Notes: generated by a model not told the origin, from the sequence alone. A stretch of 64,000 nucleotides of DNA from Campylobacter concisus (GCF_003049085.1 NZ_PIQX01000003.1:1-64000); one strand, 5' to 3'. Counted from the first letter of the stretch, positions 53,341-64,000 are shown. Translations and numbers: made by a program.

Positions 53341-54858
53341 GTGAGTGTAAAAATTAAAGCTGACGAAATTAGCACGATAATCAAAGAGCGTATCGAAAAT
53401 TTTGATTTAAGTGTTGATATAGAAGAGACCGGTAAAGTCATCTCAGTCGCTGATGGCGTTGCTAACGTTTATGGTTTGAAAAACGTTATGGCTGGCGAAA
53501 TGGTTGAGTTTGAAAGCGGCGAAAAGGGTATGGCTCTTAACCTTGAAGAGAGCAGTGTTGGTATAGTTATCCTTGGAAAAACTAGCGGTATCACAGAAGG
53601 AAGTTCTGTAAAAAGACTTAAAAAACTTCTACGCGTTCCAGTTGGCGATGCATTGATCGGTCGTGTTGTAAATTCACTAGGTGAGCCAATCGACGCAAAA
53701 GGCCCAATTGAAGCTACCGAATCTCGCTTTGTTGAAGAAAAAGCAAAAGGTATTATGGCTAGAAAGAGCGTTCATGAGCCACTTCAAACAGGTATCAAAG
53801 CGATTGACGCACTTGTGCCAATCGGTAGAGGTCAAAGAGAGCTTATTATCGGTGATCGCCAAACTGGAAAAACAACAGTTGCTATCGATACTATTATCAA
53901 CCAAAAAGGTCAAGATGTCATTTGTATCTATGTAGCTATCGGTCAAAAACAATCAACCGTTGCTCAAGTCGTTAAAAAACTTGAAGAGTATGGCGCTATG
54001 GACTATACGATAGTTGTAAATGCTGGTGCTAGCGATGCAGCTGCGCTTCAATACCTTGCTCCTTATGCTGGTGTAACAATGGGTGAATATTTTAGAGATA
54101 ACTCTCGCCACGCGCTAATAATCTATGATGACTTGTCAAAACACGCGGTTGCTTACCGTGAGATGTCTTTGATCTTAAGAAGACCACCAGGCCGTGAAGC
54201 TTATCCGGGCGACGTTTTCTATCTTCACTCAAGACTTCTAGAAAGAGCAAGTAAGCTAAATGACGCACTAGGTGCGGGATCTTTAACAGCTCTACCTATT
54301 ATTGAGACTCAAGCAGGAGACGTTTCAGCTTATATTCCAACAAACGTTATTTCTATTACAGATGGTCAAATTTTCCTTGAGAGTGACCTATTTAACTCAG
54401 GTATCCGTCCAGCGATCAACGTTGGTCTTTCTGTATCTCGTGTTGGTGGTGCGGCTCAGATCAAAGCTATCAAACAAGTTTCTGGTACACTAAGACTAGA
54501 CCTTGCTCAATACCGCGAACTACAAGCGTTTGCTCAATTTGCAAGCGACCTTGACGAGAGTTCGAGAAAACAACTAGAGCGTGGTCAAAAGATGGTTGAA
54601 GTACTAAAACAACCTCCATATTCTCCGCTTCCAGTTGAGAATCAAGTAGTTATTATATTTGCTGGTGCTAAGGGTTATTTAGATGACGTTGCAACTACAA
54701 ATGTAACAAAATTTGAAGCAGAGCTATATCCATATATCGAGGCAAAATACCCTGAAATTTTTGAGCAGATCAGAACTAAAAAGGTTCTTGATAAAGAAGT
54801 AGAAGAAATTTTACATAAAGCGTTGAAAGATTTTAAAGCGACTTTTGCCGCTAACTAG
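53341..54858 (+). CDS. atpA: ATP synthase subunit alpha
   Basis: 505 aa from GTG 53341 after AAGGAG. Walker [54 protein letters not shown] (regulatory-site signature) and [20 protein letters not shown]. Non-catalytic nucleotide-binding subunit of F1. Full length and uninterrupted. Confidence 0.98.
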   Translation: MSVKIKADEISTIIKERIENFDLSVDIEETGKVISVADGVANVYGLKNVMAGEMVEFESGEKGMALNLEESSVGIVILGKTSGITEGSSVKRLKKLLRVPVGDALIGRVVNSLGEPIDAKGPIEATESRFVEEKAKGIMARKSVHEPLQTGIKAIDALVPIGRGQRELIIGDRQTGKTTVAIDTIINQKGQDVICIYVAIGQKQSTVAQVVKKLEEYGAMDYTIVVNAGASDAAALQYLAPYAGVTMGEYFRDNSRHALIIYDDLSKHAVAYREMSLILRRPPGREAYPGDVFYLHSRLLERASKLNDALGAGSLTALPIIETQAGDVSAYIPTNVISITDGQIFLESDLFNSGIRPAINVGLSVSRVGGAAQIKAIKQVSGTLRLDLAQYRELQAFAQFASDLDESSRKQLERGQKMVEVLKQPPYSPLPVENQVVIIFAGAKGYLDDVATTNVTKFEAELYPYIEAKYPEIFEQIRTKKVLDKEVEEILHKALKDFKATFAAN

Positions 54859-54867
54859 GGCTAAGAT

Positions 54868-55755
54868 ATGTCAAATTTAAAAGATATAAAACGAAAGATT
54901 AAGAGCGTCCAGAACACTCAAAAGACGACGCGTGCGATGAAACTTGTCTCAACAGCAAAGCTTCGCAAAGCTGAAGAAGCTGCACGCTACTCTAGAGTTT
55001 ACGCACTTAAGATCAATGAGGTTTTATCAGAGATAGCTTATAAGATCAATCAATATGCTTCAGTTATGACTGAGAGTAAATTTTTTAATACAACAAAGAG
55101 TGTAGAAAAGGTTGATATTATATTTGTTACCGCTGATAAAGGGCTTTGCGGTGGCTTTAATGTCCAGACTATAAAGACAGTTAGGCGCATGATCGATGAG
55201 CTAAAAGCCAAAAAGATCAAAGTTAGACTAAGAGCTGTTGGTAAAAAAGGTATAGAATTTTTCAATTTCCAAGGCGTTGAACTACTTGAGACTTACGTCG
55301 GAGCTAGCTCTTCTCCTACATATGAAAAAGCTCAAAAGATCATAAAAGACGCCATTGATGACTTTATAAACGGCATAACAGATAAGGTCGTACTAATACA
55401 CAATGGCTATAAAAATATGATTTCTCAAGAGATTAGAGTAAATGATATTGTGCCTATTGAGCCGTCTAAGATAGTTGCGGTTGAGACAAATTCTTTGATG
55501 GAATTTGAGCCAGAAGACAACTATACTAAGATTATGGATGAATTGCTCAATAAATATTTTGAGTATAGTATGTATTATGCTTTAGTTGACTCTTTGGCGG
55601 CTGAGCACAGTGCTAGAATGCAAGCTATGGATAATGCAACAAACAATGCAAAACAACGCGTCAAACAGTTAAATCTTGCTTACAATAAAGCAAGACAAGA
55701 GTCTATTACCACTGAGCTTATTGAGATCATCAGTGGTGTTGAATCAATGAAATAA
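54868..55755 (+). CDS. atpG: ATP synthase subunit gamma
   Basis: 295 aa. [40 protein letters not shown] (N-terminal rotor helix), [12 protein letters not shown] and the C-terminal [20 protein letters not shown]. Central rotor shaft of F1. 9 bp after atpA and 11 bp before atpD. Confidence 0.97.
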   Translation: MSNLKDIKRKIKSVQNTQKTTRAMKLVSTAKLRKAEEAARYSRVYALKINEVLSEIAYKINQYASVMTESKFFNTTKSVEKVDIIFVTADKGLCGGFNVQTIKTVRRMIDELKAKKIKVRLRAVGKKGIEFFNFQGVELLETYVGASSSPTYEKAQKIIKDAIDDFINGITDKVVLIHNGYKNMISQEIRVNDIVPIEPSKIVAVETNSLMEFEPEDNYTKIMDELLNKYFEYSMYYALVDSLAAEHSARMQAMDNATNNAKQRVKQLNLAYNKARQESITTELIEIISGVESMK

Positions 55756-55766
55756 AAGGAGTATGA

Positions 55767-57164
<1,398 letters not shown>

Positions 57165-57182
57165 ATTTAAAAAGGAAGCGTA

Positions 57183-57572
57183 ATGGATAAATTACATTTA
57201 GAGATCGTAACTCCTCAAGGTCAGATATTTAATGATGACGTGAGTAGTGTAGTGCTTCCAGGTAGCGAGGGTGAGTTTGGTGTTTTGCCAAACCACGCCT
57301 CATTAATATCTCTTTTAAAAGCAGGTATTATAGATATAGAAGATAAGCATAAAAAGCATGATGTAGTTGCTATCAACTGGGGTTATGCAAAGATCGACGA
57401 GGGCAAAGTAGTTATACTAGCTGACGGTGCGGTCTATGTCTCTGGCAATAGTGAAAGCGAGCTTGCAAATTCATTAGAAGCTGCTAGAAATTTGATAGAG
57501 AGTATGAGCAGTGATACAAATGCTTTTGCAGCAACTATATCAAAAATGGAAAATGTAGTGAGAGCAAGATAA
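57183..57572 (+). CDS. atpC: ATP synthase subunit epsilon
   Basis: 129 aa. HLEIVTPQGQIFNDDVSSVV, LPGSEGEFGVLPNHASLISL and AVYVSGNSESELANSLEAAR fit the epsilon beta-sandwich and helical tail. Regulatory rotor subunit. Its stop is followed at once by the tolQ GTG, so the atp and tol genes appear joined in one transcript. Confidence 0.95.
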   Translation: MDKLHLEIVTPQGQIFNDDVSSVVLPGSEGEFGVLPNHASLISLLKAGIIDIEDKHKKHDVVAINWGYAKIDEGKVVILADGAVYVSGNSESELANSLEAARNLIESMSSDTNAFAATISKMENVVRAR

Positions 57573-58157
57573 GTGGGCGGAATAGATATATTTTTAAATT
57601 ACATTCAAAGAAGTAGTTTTATTACAATTATAGTTTTAACTTGGTTGTCAATATATTTTATAGTTAGTTTCACAATTCTTTTTTCAAGAATGGCTGGCAT
57701 AGGCGCTTGGCAAAAACGCGAGCAAAATGCGCTTGAAGCACTACTTATGGGCGCTAAGAATATACCAAATTACTCATCTTTAAAGAAGTGTGCAAGTGGT
57801 AGAATTTCAAAAGAAAAGCTAAATGTTTGCATAAGCATTGCCGAAAAGAATGCTACAAGTGGGCTTACATGGCTTAGTGTAATAGCTTCTACTTCTCCAT
57901 TTATCGGTCTTTTTGGAACAGTCGTATCTATCTTGGAGACATTTTCGCAGCTAGGAAATGGCACAGGTTCATCACTTGGTATTATCGCTCCAGCTATTTC
58001 AGAGGCACTTGTTGCAACTGGTTGCGGAATTTTTGTTGCCATCCCAGCATATACATTTAATTTACTCATAAAAAGAAAAGCTTATGAATTAATGAGTGTT
58101 ATTGAGCGTCAGGCTGATGTTATGATAGCACTTAAAAAAGATGATGAGATACTATAA
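57573..58157 (+). CDS. tolQ: TolQ-like proton channel subunit
   Basis: 194 aa from GTG 57573 directly after the atpC stop, with AGAGCAAG as a weak ribosome binding site, so coupling is likely. Three membrane helices with the MotA/TolQ/ExbB signature LSVIASTSPFIGLFGTVVSI and APAISEALVATGCGIFVAIP. Followed by tolR, tolA, tolB and pal, which makes TolQ (rather than ExbB) the likely role: with TolR it powers outer-membrane constriction at division. Confidence 0.88.
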   Translation: MGGIDIFLNYIQRSSFITIIVLTWLSIYFIVSFTILFSRMAGIGAWQKREQNALEALLMGAKNIPNYSSLKKCASGRISKEKLNVCISIAEKNATSGLTWLSVIASTSPFIGLFGTVVSILETFSQLGNGTGSSLGIIAPAISEALVATGCGIFVAIPAYTFNLLIKRKAYELMSVIERQADVMIALKKDDEIL

Positions 58158-58556
58158 ATGGCCGTTAAATTTACCGATGAGACACCAGAGCTAAATATAA
58201 CTCCTCTTGTTGATATTATGCTTGTTTTACTAGCCATTTTAATGGTTACTATGCCAACTATAACATATCAAGAAGATATAACATTGCCAGATGGCTCAAA
58301 GGCAAAAACATCTACTTCTAAACAAAAAGATCTTATAGTGTCTATAAATGCACAAGGACAAGTTAGGATAGATCAAAGTACAATGAGCCTTGCTGAACTT
58401 CCAGATAACATTGCACTAATGAGTGCAAAATATGACAAAACCTCGCCTATATACATAAAGGCTGATAAAAATTTAAAATACGATGATGTTATGTTTGTAT
58501 TAAAGACTTTAAAAGGTGCTGGTTTTAATAAAGTAGCTTTAGAGACAAACGGTTAA
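58158..58556 (+). CDS. tolR: TolR-like protein
   Basis: 132 aa. Cytoplasmic N-terminus [20 protein letters not shown] with the essential Asp in the single membrane helix, then a periplasmic domain. Begins on the base after the tolQ stop. Partner of TolQ. ExbD and TolR are alike in sequence; the choice rests on gene order. Confidence 0.88.
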   Translation: MAVKFTDETPELNITPLVDIMLVLLAILMVTMPTITYQEDITLPDGSKAKTSTSKQKDLIVSINAQGQVRIDQSTMSLAELPDNIALMSAKYDKTSPIYIKADKNLKYDDVMFVLKTLKGAGFNKVALETNG

Positions 58557-58557
58557 G

Positions 58558-59505
58558 ATGCCTAATAAAGTTAAATTTCCAACGCTTAGTTCGTTTTTTG
58601 TAGCGTTTTGCATTTACATTATCATTGTGCTTGCTTTGTTTATAAAGCTTACTTTTTTTAGCGAACCTCCTAAAAAATATACTGATGATAAAGATGCTAT
58701 TATGGATGTGGTTATGGTTGATAGAGAAGTTGATCAAACCATTAAAGCTCCAAAACAAGCAGATGAAGTAGTTAAAGAGACAAAGCCTGAACCTAAAAAG
58801 GAATCTGAAGAAGATAAGCAAGAGACTACAAATAAACCTGTTGTGCCAGATGAGCCATTACCAACTCCAAGCTTGCCAACTCCTCCAAAAGAAGAGCCAA
58901 AATCTGAGCCTAAAAAACCAGAACCAAAACCTGAAATCCCAAAACCTAGCGAAGAGCCTAAAGAGGATGTCAAGCCAGAGCCAAAACCTGAGCCTAAACC
59001 TACGCCAAAGCCAGTTGAAAAGCCAAAACCAAAAGAGCCAAACATAAAAGATCTCTTTAGTGATATAGACTCGACTAAACTTAAAAAAGATGATGGCATA
59101 AAAAAGGCTGAAAATAAAGTACAAAGCCGTAAAAAAAGCGAGGCTTCTAGCTCAAAAGCTGCAAAAGAGGCTAGCGACATCATCAAGAGCTTAAAGATAG
59201 ATCAAAACCCAACAGCTCCAAAGTCACAAATGACCGGCACTTATGATCCGTTGATGGGAGCGATAACAAAACAAATCCAAAGAAGATGGCAAAGCTATAA
59301 AGCTGACTCTGCAAATATAGCTAAGGTAAAAGTTATGATAGATCAGAGTGGAAATTTTAGCTATGAAATTTTAGAGCTATCATATAATGAAGAGTTTAAT
59401 GCAAAGGTTAGAGAGTGTCTGGAAAAGCTTACTGCAGAGAAATTTCCATTTAATCCAGACAAAAGTACTACTTTTAATTTAAATTTAGAAGATAAAATAA
59501 ACTAA
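58558..59505 (+). CDS. tolA: TolA-like protein
   Basis: 315 aa. One N-terminal anchor (about 13-33, FVAFCIYIIIVLALFIKL), a Glu/Lys/Pro spacer (EPKPEPK-type repeats, about 75-180), and a C-terminal TolA/TonB-like domain with DPLMGAITKQIQRRWQSYKA and KVKVMIDQSGNFSYEILELS. It spans the periplasm and contacts TolB/Pal. It may be annotated as TonB C-terminal family. Position between tolR and tolB supports TolA. Confidence 0.85.
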   Translation: MPNKVKFPTLSSFFVAFCIYIIIVLALFIKLTFFSEPPKKYTDDKDAIMDVVMVDREVDQTIKAPKQADEVVKETKPEPKKESEEDKQETTNKPVVPDEPLPTPSLPTPPKEEPKSEPKKPEPKPEIPKPSEEPKEDVKPEPKPEPKPTPKPVEKPKPKEPNIKDLFSDIDSTKLKKDDGIKKAENKVQSRKKSEASSSKAAKEASDIIKSLKIDQNPTAPKSQMTGTYDPLMGAITKQIQRRWQSYKADSANIAKVKVMIDQSGNFSYEILELSYNEEFNAKVRECLEKLTAEKFPFNPDKSTTFNLNLEDKIN

Positions 59506-59529
59506 AATTTATAAATTTACGGAGTAGAG

Positions 59530-60786
59530 ATGAAGAAAATTTTTCTTTTTTTGTGCGTTGCTCTAGGGCTTTATGCTGCTGATGCGACGATATCTGTTAT
59601 AAACCAAGGTGTTGCTTTGCCAAAGATAGCTTTGCAAGATGCAACTACAGCTGTTAGTGATGCTGGCTTTAAAGATAAATTCTTTAAGATCATGCTAGGT
59701 GACTTGAAAGTTAGCTCTGACTTTGAGGTTATCGAAGATCACGTGCCTTCAACCTATGAGGGAACAGCAGCTACAAATACAATGAGCGACAAAGGTGTTG
59801 AGCTTATCTTTAGATATGCTCTTGAAGGTTCTATGGGTTCACCTCTTACTTTAAGAGTAAAACTCATCGATGCAAAGACTGCAACTACAAGGTATGAGAG
59901 AGTTTATAACATGCCTGATGGTGCAAAGTATCCGTTTTTGGCACACAAAAGTATAGTTGAGCTAACAAATGAGCTAAATTTACCACCAGTTGGCTGGATG
60001 GAGAAATTTATCATCTTAGCAAAATACACTTCAGCTCGCCAAAGCTCTATTATAGTAGCTGATTACACACTTACATATCAAAAGACAATAGTAAGTGGCG
60101 GTCTAAATATCTTCCCTAAATGGGCAGGCGCTGATCAGAGTAAATTTTACTATACATCTTATGTAAATAACAGACCAACTTTGTTTAGATATGATCTAAA
60201 TTCTGGCACAAAAACAAAGATAATAGACAGCATGGGTATGCTTATAGCATCTGATGTTAGCAAAGATGGAAGTAAAATTCTATTAACCATGGCTCCAAAA
60301 GATCAACCAGATATTTTCATCTATAATACAGGTAGCAAAAAATTAACTCAGATAACAAACTATCCAGGCATTGATGTAAATGGAAATTTCGTAGATAATG
60401 ACAGCAGAATAGTTTTTGTTTCAGATAGACTTGGATATCCAAATATCTTCGCAACACCTGCAACTTCAGGCGGAAGTGTTGAGCAAATGGTATTTCATGG
60501 CAAAAACAATAACTCAGTAAGCACTTTTGAAAACTATGTAGTTTATTCAAGTAGAGAGGCTAGTGGTGGCTTTAATATCTATCTAATCTCAACTCAAACA
60601 GATTTTATCCGTCAGCTTACAGCAAATGGTAAAAACAACTATCCAAGATTTTCAAGTGATGGTCAAAGTGTCGTATTTATCAAAGAACTTGGCGGTCAAA
60701 GCTCGCTTGGCGTTGTTAGATTAAATGAGAACAGAAGTTTCCAATTTCCACTAAAAGTAGGTAAAATTCAATCTATTGATTGGTAA
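59530..60786 (+). CDS. tolB: Tol-Pal system protein TolB
   Basis: 418 aa with a signal peptide (1-16, ending LYA-AD). N-terminal domain 20-150, then a WD40-like beta-propeller with repeats such as YYTSYVNNRPTLFRYDLNSG, LIASDVSKDGSKILLTMAPK, GNFVDNDSRIVFVSDRLGYP and NNYPRFSSDGQSVVFIKEL. Periplasmic partner of Pal and TolA. 24 bp after tolA. Confidence 0.94.
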   Translation: MKKIFLFLCVALGLYAADATISVINQGVALPKIALQDATTAVSDAGFKDKFFKIMLGDLKVSSDFEVIEDHVPSTYEGTAATNTMSDKGVELIFRYALEGSMGSPLTLRVKLIDAKTATTRYERVYNMPDGAKYPFLAHKSIVELTNELNLPPVGWMEKFIILAKYTSARQSSIIVADYTLTYQKTIVSGGLNIFPKWAGADQSKFYYTSYVNNRPTLFRYDLNSGTKTKIIDSMGMLIASDVSKDGSKILLTMAPKDQPDIFIYNTGSKKLTQITNYPGIDVNGNFVDNDSRIVFVSDRLGYPNIFATPATSGGSVEQMVFHGKNNNSVSTFENYVVYSSREASGGFNIYLISTQTDFIRQLTANGKNNYPRFSSDGQSVVFIKELGGQSSLGVVRLNENRSFQFPLKVGKIQSIDW

Positions 60787-60815
60787 TATTCTGGTAATAT
60801 TTAAAAAAAATATGT

Positions 60816-60821
60816 TATAAT
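60816..60821 (+). promoter_or_regulatory. -10 box of pal
   Basis: TATAAT in TATGTTATAATTCG, 30 nt before the pal ATG, giving pal and cpoB an extra promoter inside the tol run. Upstream T/A tracts but no -35. Confidence 0.5.
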
Positions 60822-60850
60822 TCGACCAAATTTTTCAAAAAGGATATGGA

Positions 60851-61357
60851 ATGAAAAAAGTAGTTCTAGCAAGTGTTGCAGTTGCAACTTTATTGTTGAG
60901 CGGTTGTAGCTCTAAAAACCCTGAAGTTGATATGAATGCAAATTCAAATCAATCTGCAGATAACTCAGGTAGCATGAGTGATGCTGATAGATTAGCAGCT
61001 CTTATCGCTAACATCGAGAGCCAAGTTAAAAGTGTATACTTTGACTTTGATAAATTTAATATCAAAGCTGACCAACAAGGTGTTGTTAGCTCAAATGCAT
61101 CAGTATTTAACCAAGCTGACGCTCAAGCTCTTTCTATAAAAGTAGAAGGTAACTGCGACGAGTGGGGTACAGATGAGTATAACTATGCTCTTGGTCTAAA
61201 ACGTGCTAAAAGTGCTAAAGACGCTCTTGTAAGAAATGGCGTTAGCGCTGATAGAATCGCTGTAGTAAGCTTTGGCGAAAGCAACCCAGTTTGTACAGAC
61301 AAAACAAAAGCTTGCGACGCTCAAAACAGACGTGCAGATTTCAAAGTACTTCCTTAA
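60851..61357 (+). CDS. pal: peptidoglycan-associated lipoprotein Pal
   Basis: 168 aa. Lipobox LLSGC (Cys at about 19), Ser/Asn-rich linker, then an OmpA-like domain with VYFDFDKFNIK, EGNCDEWGTDEYNYALGLKR, AKSAKDALVRNGV and VVSFGESNPVC, ending CDAQNRRADFKVLP. Binds peptidoglycan and TolB, anchoring outer membrane. Known immunogenic Omp18 of Campylobacter. 13 bp before cpoB. Confidence 0.96.
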   Translation: MKKVVLASVAVATLLLSGCSSKNPEVDMNANSNQSADNSGSMSDADRLAALIANIESQVKSVYFDFDKFNIKADQQGVVSSNASVFNQADAQALSIKVEGNCDEWGTDEYNYALGLKRAKSAKDALVRNGVSADRIAVVSFGESNPVCTDKTKACDAQNRRADFKVLP

Positions 61358-61370
61358 TCTGTAAGTAATA

Positions 61371-62213
61371 ATGAATAAAAAAATAATCATTGCGGCTCTT
61401 CTTGGAGCCGCTTTCTCTATAAGTTCAGCTCAAGAAGTTTCAGCATTTGACGCAGGCAATATGGATAGCGCAAATCCATATGGACTAACAGATGATGAAA
61501 AGGCAACTCTAAGCAACAAAAGAAGCGTTCAAAATATCGAAGAAAACATGGATAATGTTTCAGAACAACTTCAAGGTTTGCAAAGCTTGATCGAGAGCAT
61601 GAGTGCTAGGATGAACAAGCTTGAGCAAAGAATGAACGATATCGAAACCAAAGTCAATGGCGGTATAAGCGATTCTGGTGTAAGTTTGACATCATTAAAA
61701 GCTTATGTTGATGAGACTAGGGATATACAAGATAAAAACTATAAAAATATTACTGCTGCCTTAAATAAATTAGGCGCGATAATGGATAAAAATGCTGCTC
61801 AACCAAAGCAAAGTGCAAATCCAAAACAACAAAATAAGCCAACTTCAAATTTTAGTGGCAAAAGCGACAAGGATATTTTAGCTGATGGCATTAAGCTTTT
61901 AAATTCTGGCAATAGCACAGAAGCAGCTGAATATTTTGAATACTTAAATAAAAAAGGCTACAAAACTGGTGCTTCAAATTATTATCTAGGTGAAGTTGCT
62001 TATAGTCAAAAATCATACAGTACGGCCATACAATACTATAAAAAAAGTATACAAAGTGAAGATAAGGCTGATTACACTCCAAAACTTTTGTATCACACAG
62101 CTATAAGCTTTGATAAGATCGGTGATACTCAAAGTGCCAACAGGTTTTATAAGGCTTTAAAAGTAGGCTATCCAGATAGCAAAGAAGCCAAAGCCGCTCC
62201 CAACAGAAACTAA
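61371..62213 (+). CDS. cpoB: Tol-Pal accessory protein CpoB (YbgF)
   Basis: 280 aa with a signal peptide (about 1-25). A coiled coil (about 50-100, VSEQLQGLQSLIESMSARMN) supports trimerisation, and C-terminal TPR repeats (about 165-275) include ADGIKLLNSGNSTEAAEYFE, NYYLGEVAYSQKSYSTAIQY and YPDSKEA. It coordinates PBP1B and Tol-Pal in E. coli; inferred here from fold and location after pal. Confidence 0.9.
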   Translation: MNKKIIIAALLGAAFSISSAQEVSAFDAGNMDSANPYGLTDDEKATLSNKRSVQNIEENMDNVSEQLQGLQSLIESMSARMNKLEQRMNDIETKVNGGISDSGVSLTSLKAYVDETRDIQDKNYKNITAALNKLGAIMDKNAAQPKQSANPKQQNKPTSNFSGKSDKDILADGIKLLNSGNSTEAAEYFEYLNKKGYKTGASNYYLGEVAYSQKSYSTAIQYYKKSIQSEDKADYTPKLLYHTAISFDKIGDTQSANRFYKALKVGYPDSKEAKAAPNRN

Positions 62214-62231
62214 AATTTACTCTTTTTTAGA

Positions 62232-62237
62232 TATAAT
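62232..62237 (+). promoter_or_regulatory. -10 box of slyD
   Basis: TATAAT in TTTTAGATATAATCTCAC, 38 nt before the slyD GTG. Confidence 0.5.
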
Positions 62238-62274
62238 CTCACATTAATCAAAACTAAATTCCAAGGAGATTATT

Positions 62275-62871
62275 GTGAGTAAAGATCAAGTTATAACAAT
62301 GTTTTATGAGCTAAAAGACGCTAATACTGGCGAAATTTTAGAGTCAAATATGCAAGAAGGTGGTCAAATTTCTTTTATTACAGGGCATGGCCATATTATA
62401 GAAAAGCTTGAAGAAGAAGTAAGCAAATTAAAATCAGGCGAAAGAGCAACTATAAGTGTAAAGGCAGCAGAGGGTTGTGGTGAATATAATAAAGAAGCCA
62501 TTCAGTCGTTACCAAAAGAACAATTTGCTGGTATAGATTTGCATGAAGGAATGGAACTTTTTGGTCAAAATGAGGATGGCTCAAGCGTTCGTGTTATTGT
62601 TAAAGAGATCAAAGATGACGAAGTAACAGTTGATTTTAATCACCCATATGCTGGTAAAGATTTGCTATTTAATGTTGAAGTTTTAGAAGTTAGAGATGCG
62701 ACAGAAGATGAAAAAGCAACAGGCATGGTAGCTGGGGCTCATACTTGCGGTTGCGGTGGTCACGATCATGAGCATGAACATGAGTGCTGCGGTGGTCATG
62801 GACACGGTCATGGACACGGACACGAGGATGGCGGTTGCGGTTGCGGTGGACACGGACATCACCATCACTAA
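62275..62871 (+). CDS. slyD: FKBP-type peptidyl-prolyl isomerase SlyD
   Basis: 198 aa from GTG 62275 after AAGGAG. FKBP/SlyD pattern: VITMFYELKDANTGEILESN, FITGHGHIIEKLEEEVSKLK, SGERATISVKAAEGCGEYN, and insert-in-flap region DLHEGMELFGQNEDGS, then VDFNHPYAGKDLLFNVEVLE. The tail (about residues 155-198) is rich in His and Cys (about 15 His, 6 Cys), a metal-binding tail as in E. coli SlyD, which delivers nickel to hydrogenase. Next gene is fabD. Confidence 0.93.
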   Translation: MSKDQVITMFYELKDANTGEILESNMQEGGQISFITGHGHIIEKLEEEVSKLKSGERATISVKAAEGCGEYNKEAIQSLPKEQFAGIDLHEGMELFGQNEDGSSVRVIVKEIKDDEVTVDFNHPYAGKDLLFNVEVLEVRDATEDEKATGMVAGAHTCGCGGHDHEHEHECCGGHGHGHGHGHEDGGCGCGGHGHHHH

Positions 62872-62880
62872 GAAGCTAAA

Positions 62881-63810
62881 ATGAAAAAATTTGCTTTTGT
62901 TTTTGCGGGCCAAGGCTCGCAAAGTATTGGTATGGGAAAAGACTTTTACGAAAATTTTTCTACTGCTAAATTACTTTTAAATGATGCTTGTAATGATACT
63001 GGCATTGATTACAAAGAGCTTTTATTTACACAAAACGATAAGTTGGATAAAACAGAATTTACTCAGCCAGCTATCGTTTTAAACTCACTAATGACTTATT
63101 TGGCTTTTTCAAATTTTATTAAAGAAAAACCAGAATTTAGTCTCGGGCACTCACTTGGAGAATTTACTGCTCTTGCAGTTAGTGGAGCATTTAATTTTAT
63201 TGATGCGATTAGGCTTGTAAACTTACGTGGTAAATTTATGCAAGAAGCCTGCGTTGGTAAAGATGCCGGCATGATGGTAGTTCTTGGACTTAGCGATGAA
63301 GTGGTTGAAGAAATTTGTAAAAAAGCAAGAGAAGAAGGTTTGCAAATTTATGCTGCAAACTACAACTGCGATGGACAAATTGTTGTCGCTGGTGTAAGAG
63401 CTGATCTTGCTAGCTATGAATCAAAATTTAAAGAAGCTGGCGCAAAAAGAGCAATGCTTTTAAATATGTCAGTAGCAAGCCATTGTCCGATACTTGAGCC
63501 AGCTAGTGTTAGGCTGGCAAGTGAGCTTGAGAGTACTTTGGCTACTAAATTTTCTCCAGTTGTCTCAAATGTAAATGCTAAAATTTATACTGATAAAAGC
63601 GAAGCACTAGTCCTGCTAAAAGAGCAGCTAATAAAACCAGTTTGCTATAAACAAAGCATTAAAAACTATGAAAATAATGTTGATTGTTTTATCGAGCTTG
63701 GCGCTGCGACGTTAAAGGGCATCAATAAAAAAATTACTGAAAAGCCAACTTATAGTATTACTGATATGGCAAGTCTTGAAGAAGTTGTGAAAATTTTGGA
63801 GGAGAGATGA
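62881..63810 (+). CDS. fabD: malonyl-CoA--ACP transacylase
   Basis: 309 aa. FAGQGSQSIGMGKDFYENF, FSLGHSLGEFTALAVSGAFN with the nucleophile Ser in GHSLGE, GKFMQEACVGKDAGMMVVLG, NYNCDGQIVVAGVRADL and SVASHCPILEPA with the catalytic His. It loads malonyl on ACP for fatty-acid synthesis. Overlaps mtnN by 4 bp (ATGA). Confidence 0.96.
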   Translation: MKKFAFVFAGQGSQSIGMGKDFYENFSTAKLLLNDACNDTGIDYKELLFTQNDKLDKTEFTQPAIVLNSLMTYLAFSNFIKEKPEFSLGHSLGEFTALAVSGAFNFIDAIRLVNLRGKFMQEACVGKDAGMMVVLGLSDEVVEEICKKAREEGLQIYAANYNCDGQIVVAGVRADLASYESKFKEAGAKRAMLLNMSVASHCPILEPASVRLASELESTLATKFSPVVSNVNAKIYTDKSEALVLLKEQLIKPVCYKQSIKNYENNVDCFIELGAATLKGINKKITEKPTYSITDMASLEEVVKILEER

Positions 63811-64000
63811 TAGCGATACTTGGAGCTATGCAAGAGGAGATAACACCGATCCTTGAAATGGTTGGTGAATATAAAACTGTTCAATATGCAAATAATAAAT
63901 TTTACTTAGCAAACTATAAAGGAAAAGAGCTAGTCATTGCCTATTCAAAGATAGGCAAAGTAAATGCAGCTATAACAGCAACTTTGATAATAGAAAAATT
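63807..64000 (+). CDS. mtnN: 5'-methylthioadenosine/S-adenosylhomocysteine nucleosidase, 5' part
   Basis: Partial: ATG 63807 after GGAGGAG, open to the window end. The visible 64 residues begin MIAILGAMQEEITPILEMVG and include YSKIGKVNAAITATLIIEK, the usual N-terminus of MTA/SAH nucleosidases (Pfs). It cleaves MTA and SAH and feeds AI-2 synthesis. Overlaps the fabD stop; this order is conserved in Campylobacter as I recall. Confidence 0.93.
   Translation, partial: MIAILGAMQEEITPILEMVGEYKTVQYANNKFYLANYKGKELVIAYSKIGKVNAAITATLIIEK

Noticed and set aside
58734-59186. 150-aa ORF opposite tolA
   Set aside because: Its Gly/Ser/Phe-rich sequence is just the reverse complement of the Pro/Lys/Glu repeats in tolA.

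Overview
The window is a piece of an AT-rich Campylobacter chromosome, most likely Campylobacter concisus or a close relative. That is inferred from gene content and from gene order recalled from C. jejuni (ileS-small ORF-gatA-guaB; rplU-rpmA-obgE; fmt-birA-parA-parB-atp-tol-pal-slyD-fabD-mtnN). No database search was made. Promoters follow the Campylobacter pattern: a good TATAAT and a weak or absent -35.

Left end (1-3172): the right end of an integrated prophage. It holds a tail-fibre-assembly-like gene, small membrane and Cys-rich proteins, and a compact lysis cassette (overlapping Rz/Rz1-type spanins, a 35-aa membrane peptide, a holin, a GH108-type endolysin). It stops at a 23-nt copy of a tRNA 3' end (3150-3172), which looks like the att junction. 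Next (3606-8592) is a large LapA-like type I secreted adhesin gene. It has a retention module, about eleven Ig-like repeats and an RTX-like C-terminus, and is broken by three frameshifts within about 600 bp.

8693-32578 is mostly housekeeping: a LemA/TPM pair, a secreted PL1 pectate lyase, a CinA-family protein, the ileS-gatA-guaB-metX-xseB-nitrilase-like operon, a YjbR-like gene, murC to mutS2, a degenerate GGDEF/EAL membrane protein, dapE, a gene remnant, a DUF2809-like protein and polA. 32698-40844 holds two LOS core glycosyltransferases, an exbB-exbD-tonB operon under a consensus promoter overlapped by a Fur-box-like sequence, tRNA-Phe, a Dcu-type dicarboxylate transporter with an extra central domain, flhB and an orphan helical protein.

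40954-47355 is the rplU-rpmA-obgE locus. It is split by a reverse-strand, AT-rich glycan cluster: three glycosyltransferase genes, one of them split by a TA-type frameshift, and an O-antigen-ligase-like protein. From 47402 to the end is one long co-oriented run: EF-hand protein, fmt, thiD, birA, parA, parB, the complete F-type ATPase cluster except subunits a and c (b', b, delta, alpha, gamma, beta, epsilon), tolQ-tolR-tolA-tolB, pal, cpoB, slyD, fabD and the start of mtnN. atpC runs into tolQ with no gap.

The least ordinary items are the prophage junction, the broken adhesin, the pectate lyase, the inserted glycan cluster with its split gene, the nitrilase-fold protein without its catalytic Cys and Lys, and several proteins under 50 aa. 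I did not find a clearly new defence or mobile system.
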